A DNA stretch of 64,000 nucleotides from Streptomyces sp. NBC_00554 (GTDB lineage Bacteria; Actinomycetota; Actinomycetes; Streptomycetales; Streptomycetaceae). Position 1 is the stretch's first letter, and the number at the start of each line of letters is the position of its first letter. The position numbers and the translations under genes are program-made. The stretch is from positions 7,378,001 to 7,442,000 of the forward strand of contig NZ_CP107799.1 in NCBI RefSeq assembly GCF_041431135.1, given 5' to 3'. Below are positions 43,016-50,899 of this stretch, piece after piece. The notes under the pieces are model-generated. The model saw nothing but the letters and a program-made list of their open reading frames with translations. It was not told the DNA's origin and did not search any database.

Positions 43016-43417
43016 TCAGGCGCCCGCAAGGGCCTTCCTGCGGAGCAGAGAGGCCAGCGTGGCGGCGAACTCCACAGGATCCACCGGCAAGGTCACCGCG
43101 GCGTCCGCACGGCTCCACGTGGCCAGCCAGGCGTCCTGGGGCCGCCCGATCAGCACGAGGGCGGGCGGGCAGTTGAAGATCTCGTCCTTGATCTGGCGGC
43201 AGACACCCATCCCGCCCATCGGCACGGCCTCGCCGTCCAGCACGCAGACGTCGATCCCGCCCTTGTCCAGTTCCGTCAGGACGGCGGCGGGCGTCGCGCA
43301 CTCGATGAACTCGACCAGGGGAACGTCGGTGGCCGGCCTGCGGCCGGTCGCAAGCCGCACCTGCTCCCGGGTGTTGGAGTCGTCGCTGTAGACCAGCACC
43401 GTGGCGGTCGGCTGCAT
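43016..43417 (-). CDS. Orphan receiver-like protein (degenerate response regulator)
   Basis: 133 aa, one alpha/beta receiver-type domain and no output domain. VLVYSDDSNTREQVR keeps the acidic pocket, GIDVCVLDGEAVPMGGMGV holds an Asp in the phospho-acceptor place, and ADAAVTLPVDPVEF replaces the usual conserved Lys by Pro-Val. No kinase is adjacent. It may act by protein contact without phosphorylation. The gene sits between the L,D-transpeptidase (convergent) and ctaE (divergent). Confidence 0.78.
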   Translation of the reverse strand: MQPTATVLVYSDDSNTREQVRLATGRRPATDVPLVEFIECATPAAVLTELDKGGIDVCVLDGEAVPMGGMGVCRQIKDEIFNCPPALVLIGRPQDAWLATWSRADAAVTLPVDPVEFAATLASLLRRKALAGA

Positions 43418-43593
43418 TCTTCCTCCGAGACGTCGGCGTCCTCAAGGCGAGACGGACAGGGTCCGCTGGGCGGATGCTACTCCTCCGAACACCTCGTCAA
43501 CACCGGTTCGGACAGGGCTTCGATGGGCCATACGGGCTGGACACACCCCATCAACACTCCGAACGGCACCCCCCGGGGTGAGGGCGGGATAAG

Positions 43594-43614
43594 CGACCGA
43601 CATAATGTCGGTCG
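43594..43614. promoter_or_regulatory. Perfect 21-bp palindrome across the ctaE start
   Basis: CGACCGACAT (43594-43603), a central A, then the exact complement ATGTCGGTCG (43605-43614). The right arm begins at the ATG of ctaE. It may be an operator, or a hairpin that hides the start codon; a normal ribosome site is lacking. Confidence 0.7.
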
Positions 43615-44225
43615 TGGCGACAGCAACGACAGTAGAAACCGGGCACGCGCACCCGTCGGTCAATCGGCCGAACCTCACCAGCGTCGGAACCATCATCTGG
43701 CTGAGTTCCGAGCTGATGTTCTTCGCGGCCCTCTTCGCGATGTACTTCACCCTGCGATCGGTGACCGGGCCGGATCACTGGAAGGAAATGGCGTCAAGCC
43801 TGAACTTCCCGTTCTCCGCGACGAACACCACGATCCTGGTGCTCTCCTCCCTGACCTGCCAGCTCGGCGTGTTCGCCGCCGAGCGCGGGGACGTGAAGAA
43901 GCTCCGGATGTGGTTCATCGTCACCTTCATCATGGGTGCGATCTTCATCGGCGGTCAGGTCTTCGAGTACACCGAACTGGTCAAGAAGGACGGGCTCTCG
44001 CTCTCCTCCGACCCGTACGGCTCGGTGTTCTACCTGACCACCGGCTTCCATGGCCTGCATGTCACGGGTGGCCTGATCGCCTTCCTGTTCGTCCTCGGCA
44101 GGACGTACGCGGCCAGGAAGTTCACCCATGAGCAGGCGACCGCCGCCATCGTCGTGTCCTACTACTGGCACTTCGTCGATGTCGTCTGGATCGGCCTCTT
44201 CGCCACGATCTACATGATCAAGTAA
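43605..44225 (+). CDS. ctaE: Cytochrome c oxidase subunit III
   Basis: 206 aa, five spans (TSVGTIIWLSSELMFFAALFAMY; TTILVLSSLTCQLGVFA; MWFIVTFIMGAIFIGGQVFEY; FYLTTGFHGLHVTGGLIAFLF; SYYWHFVDVVWIGLFATIY). The Glu in SSELMFF and the HFVDVVWIGL end are family marks. The start ATG sits inside a palindrome; a GTG at 43614 is an alternative. It is followed 65 bp later by qcrC in a ctaE-qcrCAB order typical of actinobacteria. Confidence 0.96.
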   Translation: MSVVATATTVETGHAHPSVNRPNLTSVGTIIWLSSELMFFAALFAMYFTLRSVTGPDHWKEMASSLNFPFSATNTTILVLSSLTCQLGVFAAERGDVKKLRMWFIVTFIMGAIFIGGQVFEYTELVKKDGLSLSSDPYGSVFYLTTGFHGLHVTGGLIAFLFVLGRTYAARKFTHEQATAAIVVSYYWHFVDVVWIGLFATIYMIK

Positions 44226-44290
44226 TCGGGCCCGGCGCCCGAAAACATCCAGAAGCATCGACGCAGAAGATCCTGACACCGGGGTAATCC

Positions 44291-45097
44291 GTGAAAAAGC
44301 TCTCCGCACGACGACGCCATCCGCTGGCGGCGGTCGTCGTCCTACTCCTCGCGCTGGCGGCCACCGGGGGGCTGTACGCCGCGTTCGCACCCGCGAGCCA
44401 GGCGCAGGCCGACGAAACCGCCCAGTCCCTTGCCATCGACGAGGGCAAGAAGCTCTACGCCGTGGGCTGCGCAAGCTGCCATGGCACCGGCGGTCAGGGC
44501 AGTTCCGACGGTCCGAGCCTGGTGGGCGTCGGCGCAGCCGCCGTCGACTTCCAGGTCGGCACCGGCCGTATGCCGGCCCAGCAGCCGGGCGCGCAGGTCC
44601 CGAAGAAGAAGGTCATCTACTCGCAGGCCGAGATCGACCAGCTCGCGGCGTACATCGCCTCGCTGGGCGCCGGTCCCACGGTGCCGACCGAGAACCAGGT
44701 CAGCCCCGAGGGCGCGGACATCGCCAAGGGTGGCGAACTCTTCCGCACCAACTGCGCGCAGTGCCACAACTTCACCGGCAAGGGCGGTGCACTGTCCGAG
44801 GGCAAGTTCGCGCCCGACCTGGAAGGTGTTTCCCCGAAGCACATCTACGAGGCCATGCAGACCGGCCCGCAGAACATGCCTTCCTTCCCTGAAACGATCA
44901 TGTCGGAGCAGAACAAGAAGGACATCATCGCGTACCTCGACGCGGTCAACGGTGGCGACACCGTGGACCCGGGCGGTCTCAGCCTGGGTGGCCTGGGGCC
45001 GGTCAGCGAGGGCCTGTTCGCCTGGATCTTCGGACTCGGTGCCCTGATCGCTGTCGCCGTCTGGGTCGCCGCTCGGACCGCAAAGGCCAAGAAGTGA
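44291..45097 (+). CDS. qcrC: Cytochrome bc1 complex diheme cytochrome c subunit
   Basis: 268 aa from the GTG at 44291. An N-terminal span (about 10-32) anchors two cytochrome c folds, each with a CxxCH site: VGCASCHGTGGQG and TNCAQCHNFTGKGGAL. A C-terminal span (LFAWIFGLGALIAVAVWVAA) closes the protein. The covalent diheme QcrC replaces a soluble cytochrome c and hands electrons to CtaC within the bc1-aa3 supercomplex. It overlaps qcrA. Confidence 0.97.
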   Translation: MKKLSARRRHPLAAVVVLLLALAATGGLYAAFAPASQAQADETAQSLAIDEGKKLYAVGCASCHGTGGQGSSDGPSLVGVGAAAVDFQVGTGRMPAQQPGAQVPKKKVIYSQAEIDQLAAYIASLGAGPTVPTENQVSPEGADIAKGGELFRTNCAQCHNFTGKGGALSEGKFAPDLEGVSPKHIYEAMQTGPQNMPSFPETIMSEQNKKDIIAYLDAVNGGDTVDPGGLSLGGLGPVSEGLFAWIFGLGALIAVAVWVAARTAKAKK

Positions 45098-46164
45098 TGA
45101 GTAGCCAAGACATTCCAGAAGAGAACCTGCCCGCCGAGCGGGCCACCGACGACCATGGACACGGTGCCGTGTCGGTCGCGAACGAGAAGGACCCGTTCGC
45201 CGACCCGGGGCTGCCGCCCCACGAGCACCGCGTCCAGGACATCGACGAGCAGGCAGCGAGGCGCTCCGAGCGTGTGGTCGCCTTCCTGTTCACGCTGTCG
45301 ATGGTGGCCACGGTCGGTTTCATCGCCTCGTACGTGGCGATCCCGGCCGACAGGGCCGTCTACATCTTCCCGATCGGGCACGTCAGCGCGCTGAACTTCG
45401 CGCTGGGCATGACGCTCGGCGTAGCGCTGTTCTCGATCGGCGCGGGCGCGGTCCACTGGGCCCGCACCCTGATGTCCGACGTGGAGATCGCCGACGAGCG
45501 TCACCCGATCGAGGCGTCGCCCGAGGTCAAGGCCAAGGTCATGGCCGACTTCAAGGACGGCGCCAAGGAGTCCGCGCTCGGTCGGCGCAAGCTGATCCGC
45601 AACACGATGTTCGGTGCGCTGGCCCTGTTCCCGCTCTCCGGCGTCATGCTGCTGCGCGACCTCGGCCCGCTGCCGGGGACCAGCCTCCGTCACACGATGT
45701 GGCGCAAGGGTCTGCAGCTCGTCAACATGAACACGAACGAGCCGCTGCGTCCCTCGGACGTCGTCGTCGGCTCGCTCACCTTCGCCAAGCCCGAGGGCCT
45801 GGAGGAGCACGACGAGGAGTTCCAGACCGAGATCGCCAAGGCGGCCCTGATGATCGTCCGGCTCCAGCCGGACAACATCAAGGACAAGCAGGAACTCGAG
45901 TGGTCGCACGAGGGCATCGTGGCGTACTCGAAGATCTGCACCCACGTCGGTTGCCCGATCTCCCTGTACGAGCAGCAGACGCACCACGTCCTCTGCCCGT
46001 GCCACCAGTCCACCTTCGACCTCTCCGACGGTGCCCGAGTGATCTTCGGCCCGGCCGGTCACGCCCTGCCGCAGCTGCGCATCGGTGTGAACGCTGAGGG
46101 TTACCTCGAGGCGCTCGGCGACTTCGAAGAGCCCGTCGGTCCTGCTTTCTGGGAGCGCGGATGA
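45094..46164 (+). CDS. qcrA: Rieske iron-sulfur subunit of the cytochrome bc1 complex
   Basis: 356 aa. Long N-terminal cytoplasmic part, then three spans (about 60-200), as in actinobacterial QcrA. The C-terminal domain binds the 2Fe-2S cluster through CTHVGCPISLYEQ and CPCHQSTFDLSDG, and ends in ALPQLRIGVN. Either GTG 45094 or ATG 45097 may start it; both overlap or abut qcrC. It transfers the first quinol electron to QcrC. Confidence 0.97.
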   Translation: MMSSQDIPEENLPAERATDDHGHGAVSVANEKDPFADPGLPPHEHRVQDIDEQAARRSERVVAFLFTLSMVATVGFIASYVAIPADRAVYIFPIGHVSALNFALGMTLGVALFSIGAGAVHWARTLMSDVEIADERHPIEASPEVKAKVMADFKDGAKESALGRRKLIRNTMFGALALFPLSGVMLLRDLGPLPGTSLRHTMWRKGLQLVNMNTNEPLRPSDVVVGSLTFAKPEGLEEHDEEFQTEIAKAALMIVRLQPDNIKDKQELEWSHEGIVAYSKICTHVGCPISLYEQQTHHVLCPCHQSTFDLSDGARVIFGPAGHALPQLRIGVNAEGYLEALGDFEEPVGPAFWERG

Positions 46165-47807
46165 GCACTACGAAAACCCCCGACTCGGGCGAGTCGACCT
46201 CGCGGGAGAAGGCACCGGCGGGCGAGCGCGTCGCCGACTGGGCGGATGGCCGGCTGGGGATCTACTCCCTGGCCAAGACCAACATGCGCAAGATCTTCCC
46301 CGACCACTGGTCGTTCATGCTGGGTGAGATCTGCCTCTACAGCTTCATCATCATCATCCTCACGGGTGTGTATCTGACGCTGTTCTTCCACCCGTCGATG
46401 AACGAGGTGACGTACGACGGCAGCTATGTCCCGCTCCAGGGACAGCTGATGTCGGAGGCGTTCAACTCGACCATGCACATCTCCTTCGATGTGCGCGGTG
46501 GTCTGCTGATCCGGCAGATCCACCACTGGGCGGCGCTGATCTTCCTCGCCGGCATGTTCGTGCACATGATGCGCGTGTTCTTCACGGGTGCGTTCCGCAA
46601 GCCGCGTGAGGTCAACTGGCTGTTCGGCTTCCTGCTGTTCGTCCTGGGCATGTTCACCGGCTTCACCGGCTACTCGCTCCCGGACGACCTGCTCTCCGGC
46701 ACCGGTGTGCGCTTCATGGAGGGCGCGGTCCTGTCCGTGCCGATCGTGGGCACGTACCTCTCGTTCTTCCTCTTCGGCGGCGAGTTCCCGGGCGGCGACT
46801 TCGTGGCCCGCTTCTACTCGATCCACGTACTGCTGCTGCCGGGCATCATGCTCGGCCTGGTGGTCGGCCACCTGATCCTGGTCTTCTACCACAAGCACAC
46901 GCAGTTCGCGGGCCCCGGAAAGACGAACAACAACGTCGTCGGCATGCCGCTGCTGCCGGTCTACATGGCCAAGGCCGGAGGCTTCTTCTTCCTGGTCTTC
47001 GGTGTCATCGCGGCCGTCTCGGCGATCGCCTCGATCAACCCGATCTGGACCATGGGCCCCTACCGTCCGGACCAGGTGTCCACCGGCGCCCAGCCCGACT
47101 GGTACATGGGCTTCTCCGAAGGCCTGATCCGGTTCATGCCGGGCTGGGAGATCAACCTCTGGGGCCACACGCTCGTCCTGGGCGTGTTCATCCCGCTGGT
47201 GATCTTCCCGCTGGTCCTGGTCGCGATCGCGGTCTACCCGTTCATCGAGTCCTGGGTCACCGGCGACAAGCGCGAGCACCACATCCTGGACCGCCCGCGC
47301 AACGTCCCGACGCGCACGGCCTTCGGTGTCGCGTGGATCACCTGGTACATGGTTCTGCTGATCGGTGGTGGAAACGACCTCTGGGCCACGCACTTCCACC
47401 TGTCGATCAACTCGATCACCTGGTTCGTACGGATCGCGTTCTTCGTCGCTCCGGTGCTGGCGTTCGTCATCACCAAGCGGATCTGCCTCGGCCTTCAGCG
47501 CCGGGACCGGGACAAGGTGCTGCACGGCCGCGAGTCGGGCATCATCAAGCGCCTGCCGCACGGTGAGTTCATCGAGATCCACGAGCCGCTCAGCCAGGCG
47601 GCTCTGCACACGCTCACGGCGCACGAGCAGTACGAGCCGGCCCAGATCGGCCCGTCGGTCGACAAGAACGGTGTCGAGCGCAAGGTGAAGGGCTCGCAGA
47701 AGCTGCGCGCCAAGCTCAGCAAGGGCTACTACGGGGAGGACCAGCAGATCCCCAAGCCCACCGTCGAGGAGTACAAGGAGATCACGAGCGGCCACGGCCA
47801 CCACTGA
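46161..47807 (+). CDS. qcrB: Cytochrome b subunit of the bc1 complex
   Basis: 548 aa, eight or more spans plus a soluble C-terminal tail. Heme ligands appear in IHHWAALIFLAGMFVHMMRVFFTG and IHVLLLPGIMLGLVVGHLILVFYHKH. The quinol-site motif is PEWY-like (QPDWYMGFSEG). The ATG overlaps qcrA by four bases. A perfect hairpin follows. The protein is the target of known bc1 inhibitors in mycobacteria. Confidence 0.97.
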   Translation: MSTTKTPDSGESTSREKAPAGERVADWADGRLGIYSLAKTNMRKIFPDHWSFMLGEICLYSFIIIILTGVYLTLFFHPSMNEVTYDGSYVPLQGQLMSEAFNSTMHISFDVRGGLLIRQIHHWAALIFLAGMFVHMMRVFFTGAFRKPREVNWLFGFLLFVLGMFTGFTGYSLPDDLLSGTGVRFMEGAVLSVPIVGTYLSFFLFGGEFPGGDFVARFYSIHVLLLPGIMLGLVVGHLILVFYHKHTQFAGPGKTNNNVVGMPLLPVYMAKAGGFFFLVFGVIAAVSAIASINPIWTMGPYRPDQVSTGAQPDWYMGFSEGLIRFMPGWEINLWGHTLVLGVFIPLVIFPLVLVAIAVYPFIESWVTGDKREHHILDRPRNVPTRTAFGVAWITWYMVLLIGGGNDLWATHFHLSINSITWFVRIAFFVAPVLAFVITKRICLGLQRRDRDKVLHGRESGIIKRLPHGEFIEIHEPLSQAALHTLTAHEQYEPAQIGPSVDKNGVERKVKGSQKLRAKLSKGYYGEDQQIPKPTVEEYKEITSGHGHH

Positions 47808-47841
47808 TCTCCTCGACGATCCTCGCTGATCGCCACGGCTG

Positions 47842-47873
47842 GAGCCCCGTCCATTGCATGGACGGGGCTCTTT
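47842..47873 (+). terminator. Terminator after qcrB
   Basis: GAGCCCCGTCCAT (47842-47854) pairs perfectly with ATGGACGGGGCTC (47858-47870), then TTT. It begins about 35 bp beyond the stop and closes the ctaE-qcrCAB unit. Confidence 0.9.
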
Positions 47874-47893
47874 GCCGTCTCCCGGGCTGGATA

Positions 47894-47931
47894 GGGTGGA
47901 CTCACCCCTACGTACGGGGGTGAGTCCACCC
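47894..47931 (+). promoter_or_regulatory. Large hairpin in the trpD leader
   Basis: GGGTGGACTCACCCC (47894-47908) pairs perfectly with GGGGTGAGTCCACCC (47917-47931) over TACGTACG. It ends 30 bases before the trpD start, too near to be a normal terminator of an upstream gene already closed by the previous hairpin. It may be an attenuator or operator. Confidence 0.6.
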
Positions 47932-47961
47932 TCGTACCTCTCTGAGAACCCAGGAGCGACC

Positions 47962-49026
47962 ATGAGCGCTGTGAACCCCGCTGGAGGCGACACCGCGGCG
48001 GGCCGTTCCTGGCCGGCGTTGCTGAACGGCCTGCTCGACGGCCGTGACCTGAGCGCGGACGACACCGCCTGGGCGATGAACCTGATGATGCGCGGTGAGG
48101 CGACCGACGCGCAGATCGCCGGGTTCGCGGTGGCTCTGCGGGCCAAGGGAGAGACCGTCGCGGAGATCACCGGGCTCGTACGGATGATGTACGAGCACGC
48201 CAATGTGATCGAGGTGCCGGGGGACACCGTCGACATCGTCGGCACGGGCGGTGACGGGGCGAAGACCGTCAACATCTCCACCATGTCGGCGATCGTCATC
48301 GCCGGTACGGGCGCGAAGGTCGTCAAGCACGGCAACCGGGCGGCCTCCTCGGCCTCCGGCGCGTCCGACGTGCTCGAGAAGCTCGGGGTCAACCTGGAGC
48401 TGACGACGAAGCGGGTGGCCGAGGTGGCCGAGGAGGCCGGGATCACCTTCTGCTTCGCGGTGAAGTTCCACCCGGCGCTGCGTCATGTGGGCGCCGCGCG
48501 CGGGCAGTTGGGAATCCGTACGGTCTTCAACGCACTCGGTCCGCTGACGAACCCGGCACGGGTGAAGGCGCAGGCGGTCGGGGTCGCGGACCCCCGCATG
48601 GCGCCGATCGTGGCGGGCGTCTTCGCGGAGCGCGGCAACTCCTCGCTGGTCTTCCGCGGCGACGACGGGCTCGACGAGCTGACCATCACGTCCACGTCCC
48701 GGGTGTGGGTCGTACGGGACGGAAAGGTCACCGAGGAGACCTTCGACCCGAGGGACGTCGGCATCGACCTGGTCCCGATCGAGGCGCTGCGTGGCGCGGA
48801 CTCCACATACAACGCGGACGTGGCGCGCCGGCTGCTCGACGGTGAGACGGGCCCGGTGCGGGACGCCGTACTGCTGAACTCGGCGGCGGCGCTGGTGGCC
48901 CTGTCGCCGGGCGCCGGACCGCTCGCGGACCAGATCCGCGCCGGGATGGCGAAGGCGGCGGAGGCCATCGACTCGGGGGCGGCGAAGCGGACGCTGGAGC
49001 GGTGGGTGGCGGCCACCAACGCGTAG
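47962..49026 (+). CDS. trpD: Anthranilate phosphoribosyltransferase
   Basis: 354 aa; the ATG at 47962 follows CAGGAG. Motifs are VDIVGTGGDGAKTVNISTMS (PRPP/Mg site), VVKHGNRAASSASGASDVLE, FHPALRHVGAARGQLGIRTVFN and LGPLTNPARVKAQAVGV. It makes phosphoribosyl anthranilate in tryptophan synthesis. It stands alone, away from other trp genes, as in S. coelicolor. A strong leader hairpin and a terminator bracket it. Confidence 0.96.
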   Translation: MSAVNPAGGDTAAGRSWPALLNGLLDGRDLSADDTAWAMNLMMRGEATDAQIAGFAVALRAKGETVAEITGLVRMMYEHANVIEVPGDTVDIVGTGGDGAKTVNISTMSAIVIAGTGAKVVKHGNRAASSASGASDVLEKLGVNLELTTKRVAEVAEEAGITFCFAVKFHPALRHVGAARGQLGIRTVFNALGPLTNPARVKAQAVGVADPRMAPIVAGVFAERGNSSLVFRGDDGLDELTITSTSRVWVVRDGKVTEETFDPRDVGIDLVPIEALRGADSTYNADVARRLLDGETGPVRDAVLLNSAAALVALSPGAGPLADQIRAGMAKAAEAIDSGAAKRTLERWVAATNA

Positions 49027-49072
49027 GCGGCGGCCGGGACGGGTCCAGCGGGTCCGTCGTGGCGTTTCGAGT

Positions 49073-49102
49073 GGGGCCGGGGCAGGACGCCCGGCCCCTT
49101 TC
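49073..49102 (+). terminator. Terminator after trpD
   Basis: GGGGCCGGG (49073-49081) pairs with CCCGGCCCC (49090-49098), followed by TTTC, about 50 bp beyond the stop. Confidence 0.75.
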
Positions 49103-49125
49103 GCGTTCCGGGATCCGGACACGGG

Positions 49126-49155
49126 TTGCGGTGCCCCGATTGGGTCGCGTAGGTT
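49126..49155 (+). promoter_or_regulatory. Promoter of the SAM-riboswitch transcript
   Basis: TTGCGG (49126-49131), 18-bp spacer, TAGGTT (49150-49155). Transcription would start a few bases before the aptamer at 49164, as expected for a riboswitch leader. Confidence 0.6.
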
Positions 49156-49163
49156 TTTCGGCA

Positions 49164-49280
49164 GGTCATGAGTGACAGTCATGAGGCCCCGGCCGACTGT
49201 CCAGCAACCCTCCGTCCGTGGCGGGGTGCTCCGGGTGAAGACCAGGCCGTAGGCAGCGAGGTCTACGGCAAGCGCGGACC
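49164..49280 (+). ncRNA. SAM-IV riboswitch
   Basis: Leader RNA that closely fits the actinobacterial SAM-IV class: GGTCATGAGTG at the 5' end, GGCCCCGGC, then CAGCAACCCTCC, GGCGGGGTGCTCCGGGTGA and AGACCAGG, with GGTC (49164-49167) pairing to GACC (49240-49243) as P1, followed by a 3' arm ending GCGCGGACCC. It should bind S-adenosylmethionine and reduce expression of the downstream cysteine-desulfurase-like gene. The full 3' boundary is approximate. Confidence 0.88.
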
Positions 49281-49316
49281 CCTCGCCCTCGATTGAGGGA
49301 TGGAGCCCAGGGGTCC
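49276..49316 (+). terminator. Candidate expression-platform hairpin of the SAM riboswitch
   Basis: GGACCCCT (49276-49283) pairs perfectly with AGGGGTCC (49309-49316) and encloses CCCTC/GAGGG, giving a two-part stem. It overlaps the last bases of the aptamer, so ligand binding could decide whether it forms. Confidence 0.5.
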
Positions 49317-49338
49317 TGGTCATTCGAGGGAGCCTTCT

Positions 49339-49359
49339 GTGAGCAAGCGAATGCGATAG
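49339..49359 (+). CDS. Possible leader peptide of six codons
   Basis: GTG AGC AAG CGA ATG CGA TAG reads M-S-K-R-M-R, with GAGGGAG 6-7 bases upstream of the GTG. It follows the riboswitch hairpin and precedes the main gene by 108 bases. It uses CGA twice, an uncommon Arg codon in Streptomyces, and contains an internal Met. It may couple translation to methionine or arginine supply, or simply be a small upstream ORF. Confidence 0.4.
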   Translation: MSKRMR

Positions 49360-49467
49360 GGCGCAGAGCCCCTCTCCGCATACCCCTTTCACCTTTTCCC
49401 GCGCTGAGCCGTACGTCCCCGTACCCGCTCGCGCGGTGATTCCCCCTGCCTCTCACAGGAGCTCGCC

Positions 49468-50829
49468 ATGTCTGTCTCCACCGCTGCCGCCGACCAGACC
49501 ATTTGTGCCCAGCTGCCCGTTCTGGGCCGGGATGTCACCGTCCCGCTCGTCACCGGTGGCGAGGTCACGTACGCCGCTCTCGACTACGCCGCCAGCGCCC
49601 CGGCCCTCCAGCGCGTGTGGGACGACGTGGCCGCGTACGCCCCGTACTACGGCAGCGTGCACCGCGGGGCGGGGTACCTGTCCCAGCTCTCCACCGACCT
49701 CTTCGAGAACTCCCGCACCACCGTCGCCGAGTTCCTGGACTGCCGTGCGGACGACCAGGTCGTCTTCACCCGGTCGACCACTGACTCGCTCAACCTGCTC
49801 GCCGGGGCTCTTCCGGCCGACTGCCAGGTCTTCGTCTTCGAGACCGAGCACCACGCCTCGCTGCTGCCCTGGCGGGACGCGCGGGTGACCTACCTGAACG
49901 CCCCGCGTACGCCTCAGGAGGCCGTCGCGACCCTGGAGGGCGCCCTCGCCGGCCGTGACCCCCACGGTCCGGCCCTGGTCTGCGTCACGGGCGCCTCGAA
50001 CGTCACCGGTGAACTGTGGCCGGTGCGTGAACTGGCCGCCGCCGCCCACGCGCACGGCGCGCGCATCGTCCTCGACGCCGCGCAGCTCGCCCCGCACCAC
50101 CCGGTGTCGGTGCGCGACCTCGACGTCGACTGGGTCGCCTTCTCCGGGCACAAGCTGTACGCCCCCTTCGGCTCCGGTGTCCTCGCGGGCCGCTCCGACT
50201 GGCTGCGCGAGGCCGAGCCGTACCTCGCGGGCGGCGGCGCCAGCCGCAAGGTGTCCCGGCGTACGGACGGCGGCGTGGACGTGGAGTGGCACGAGAGCGC
50301 CGCCCGGCACGAGGCGGGCTCGCCGAACGTGATCGGCGTGTACTCGATCGCGTCCGCCTGCAAGGCGCTCACCGAGGCCGGTTTCGACACGCTCGTCGCC
50401 CGTGAGCAGCAGCTCATCGAGACCGTCCGCGCGGGTCTCGCCGAAGTGCCCGAGGTGCGGGTCCTCTCGCTCTTCGGCGACGACGCCCCGCGCGTCGGCG
50501 TCATCTCCTTCGTCGTCGAGGGCTGGAACAGCTCGCACTTCGCGGCCGCGCTGTCCGCCGAGTACGGCATCGGGGTGCGCGACGGCCTGTTCTGCGCCCA
50601 CCCGCTGGTGCGCACCCTCCTCGGCAGCGACCCTCAGACCCAGGGCGAGTGCGGCGCCCCCGAGGCCGCGCCCGGCGAGAAGTCCCTCAACGCCATCCGC
50701 GTCAGCTTCGGCGCGGGCACCCCGGACGAGCACGTCGAGCGTTTCGTCCGCGCGGTCAAGGAGCTCGTCCGCGATGGCGCCAAGTGGAACTACCGTACGG
50801 AGGACGGGCGTTGCGTCCCGGCCGTGTAA
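49468..50829 (+). CDS. Cysteine-desulfurase-like class V aminotransferase
   Basis: 453 aa; the ATG at 49468 follows AGGAGCT. PLP enzyme of the SufS/CsdA fold: YAALDYAASAPALQRVWD, ENSRTTVAEFLDCRADDQVVFTRSTTDSLNLLA, FETEHHASLLPW, VTGASNVTGELWP, ILDAAQLAPHHPV and the PLP Lys in VAFSGHKLYAPFGSGVL. The last 50 residues (FGAGTPDEHVERFVRAVKEL) are typical. No clear catalytic-loop Cys of the group I type is seen; the region around the end holds GIGVRDGLFCAHPLV. Control by a SAM-IV riboswitch indicates a role in sulfur-amino-acid metabolism. Confidence 0.9.
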   Translation: MSVSTAAADQTICAQLPVLGRDVTVPLVTGGEVTYAALDYAASAPALQRVWDDVAAYAPYYGSVHRGAGYLSQLSTDLFENSRTTVAEFLDCRADDQVVFTRSTTDSLNLLAGALPADCQVFVFETEHHASLLPWRDARVTYLNAPRTPQEAVATLEGALAGRDPHGPALVCVTGASNVTGELWPVRELAAAAHAHGARIVLDAAQLAPHHPVSVRDLDVDWVAFSGHKLYAPFGSGVLAGRSDWLREAEPYLAGGGASRKVSRRTDGGVDVEWHESAARHEAGSPNVIGVYSIASACKALTEAGFDTLVAREQQLIETVRAGLAEVPEVRVLSLFGDDAPRVGVISFVVEGWNSSHFAAALSAEYGIGVRDGLFCAHPLVRTLLGSDPQTQGECGAPEAAPGEKSLNAIRVSFGAGTPDEHVERFVRAVKELVRDGAKWNYRTEDGRCVPAV

Positions 50830-50899
50830 TCGCCTGACAGGAGCACGGCGTATACGCTCCCCCTCGGCGGCCGTACGGCAAACAGGGGAGTTGCGGGGA

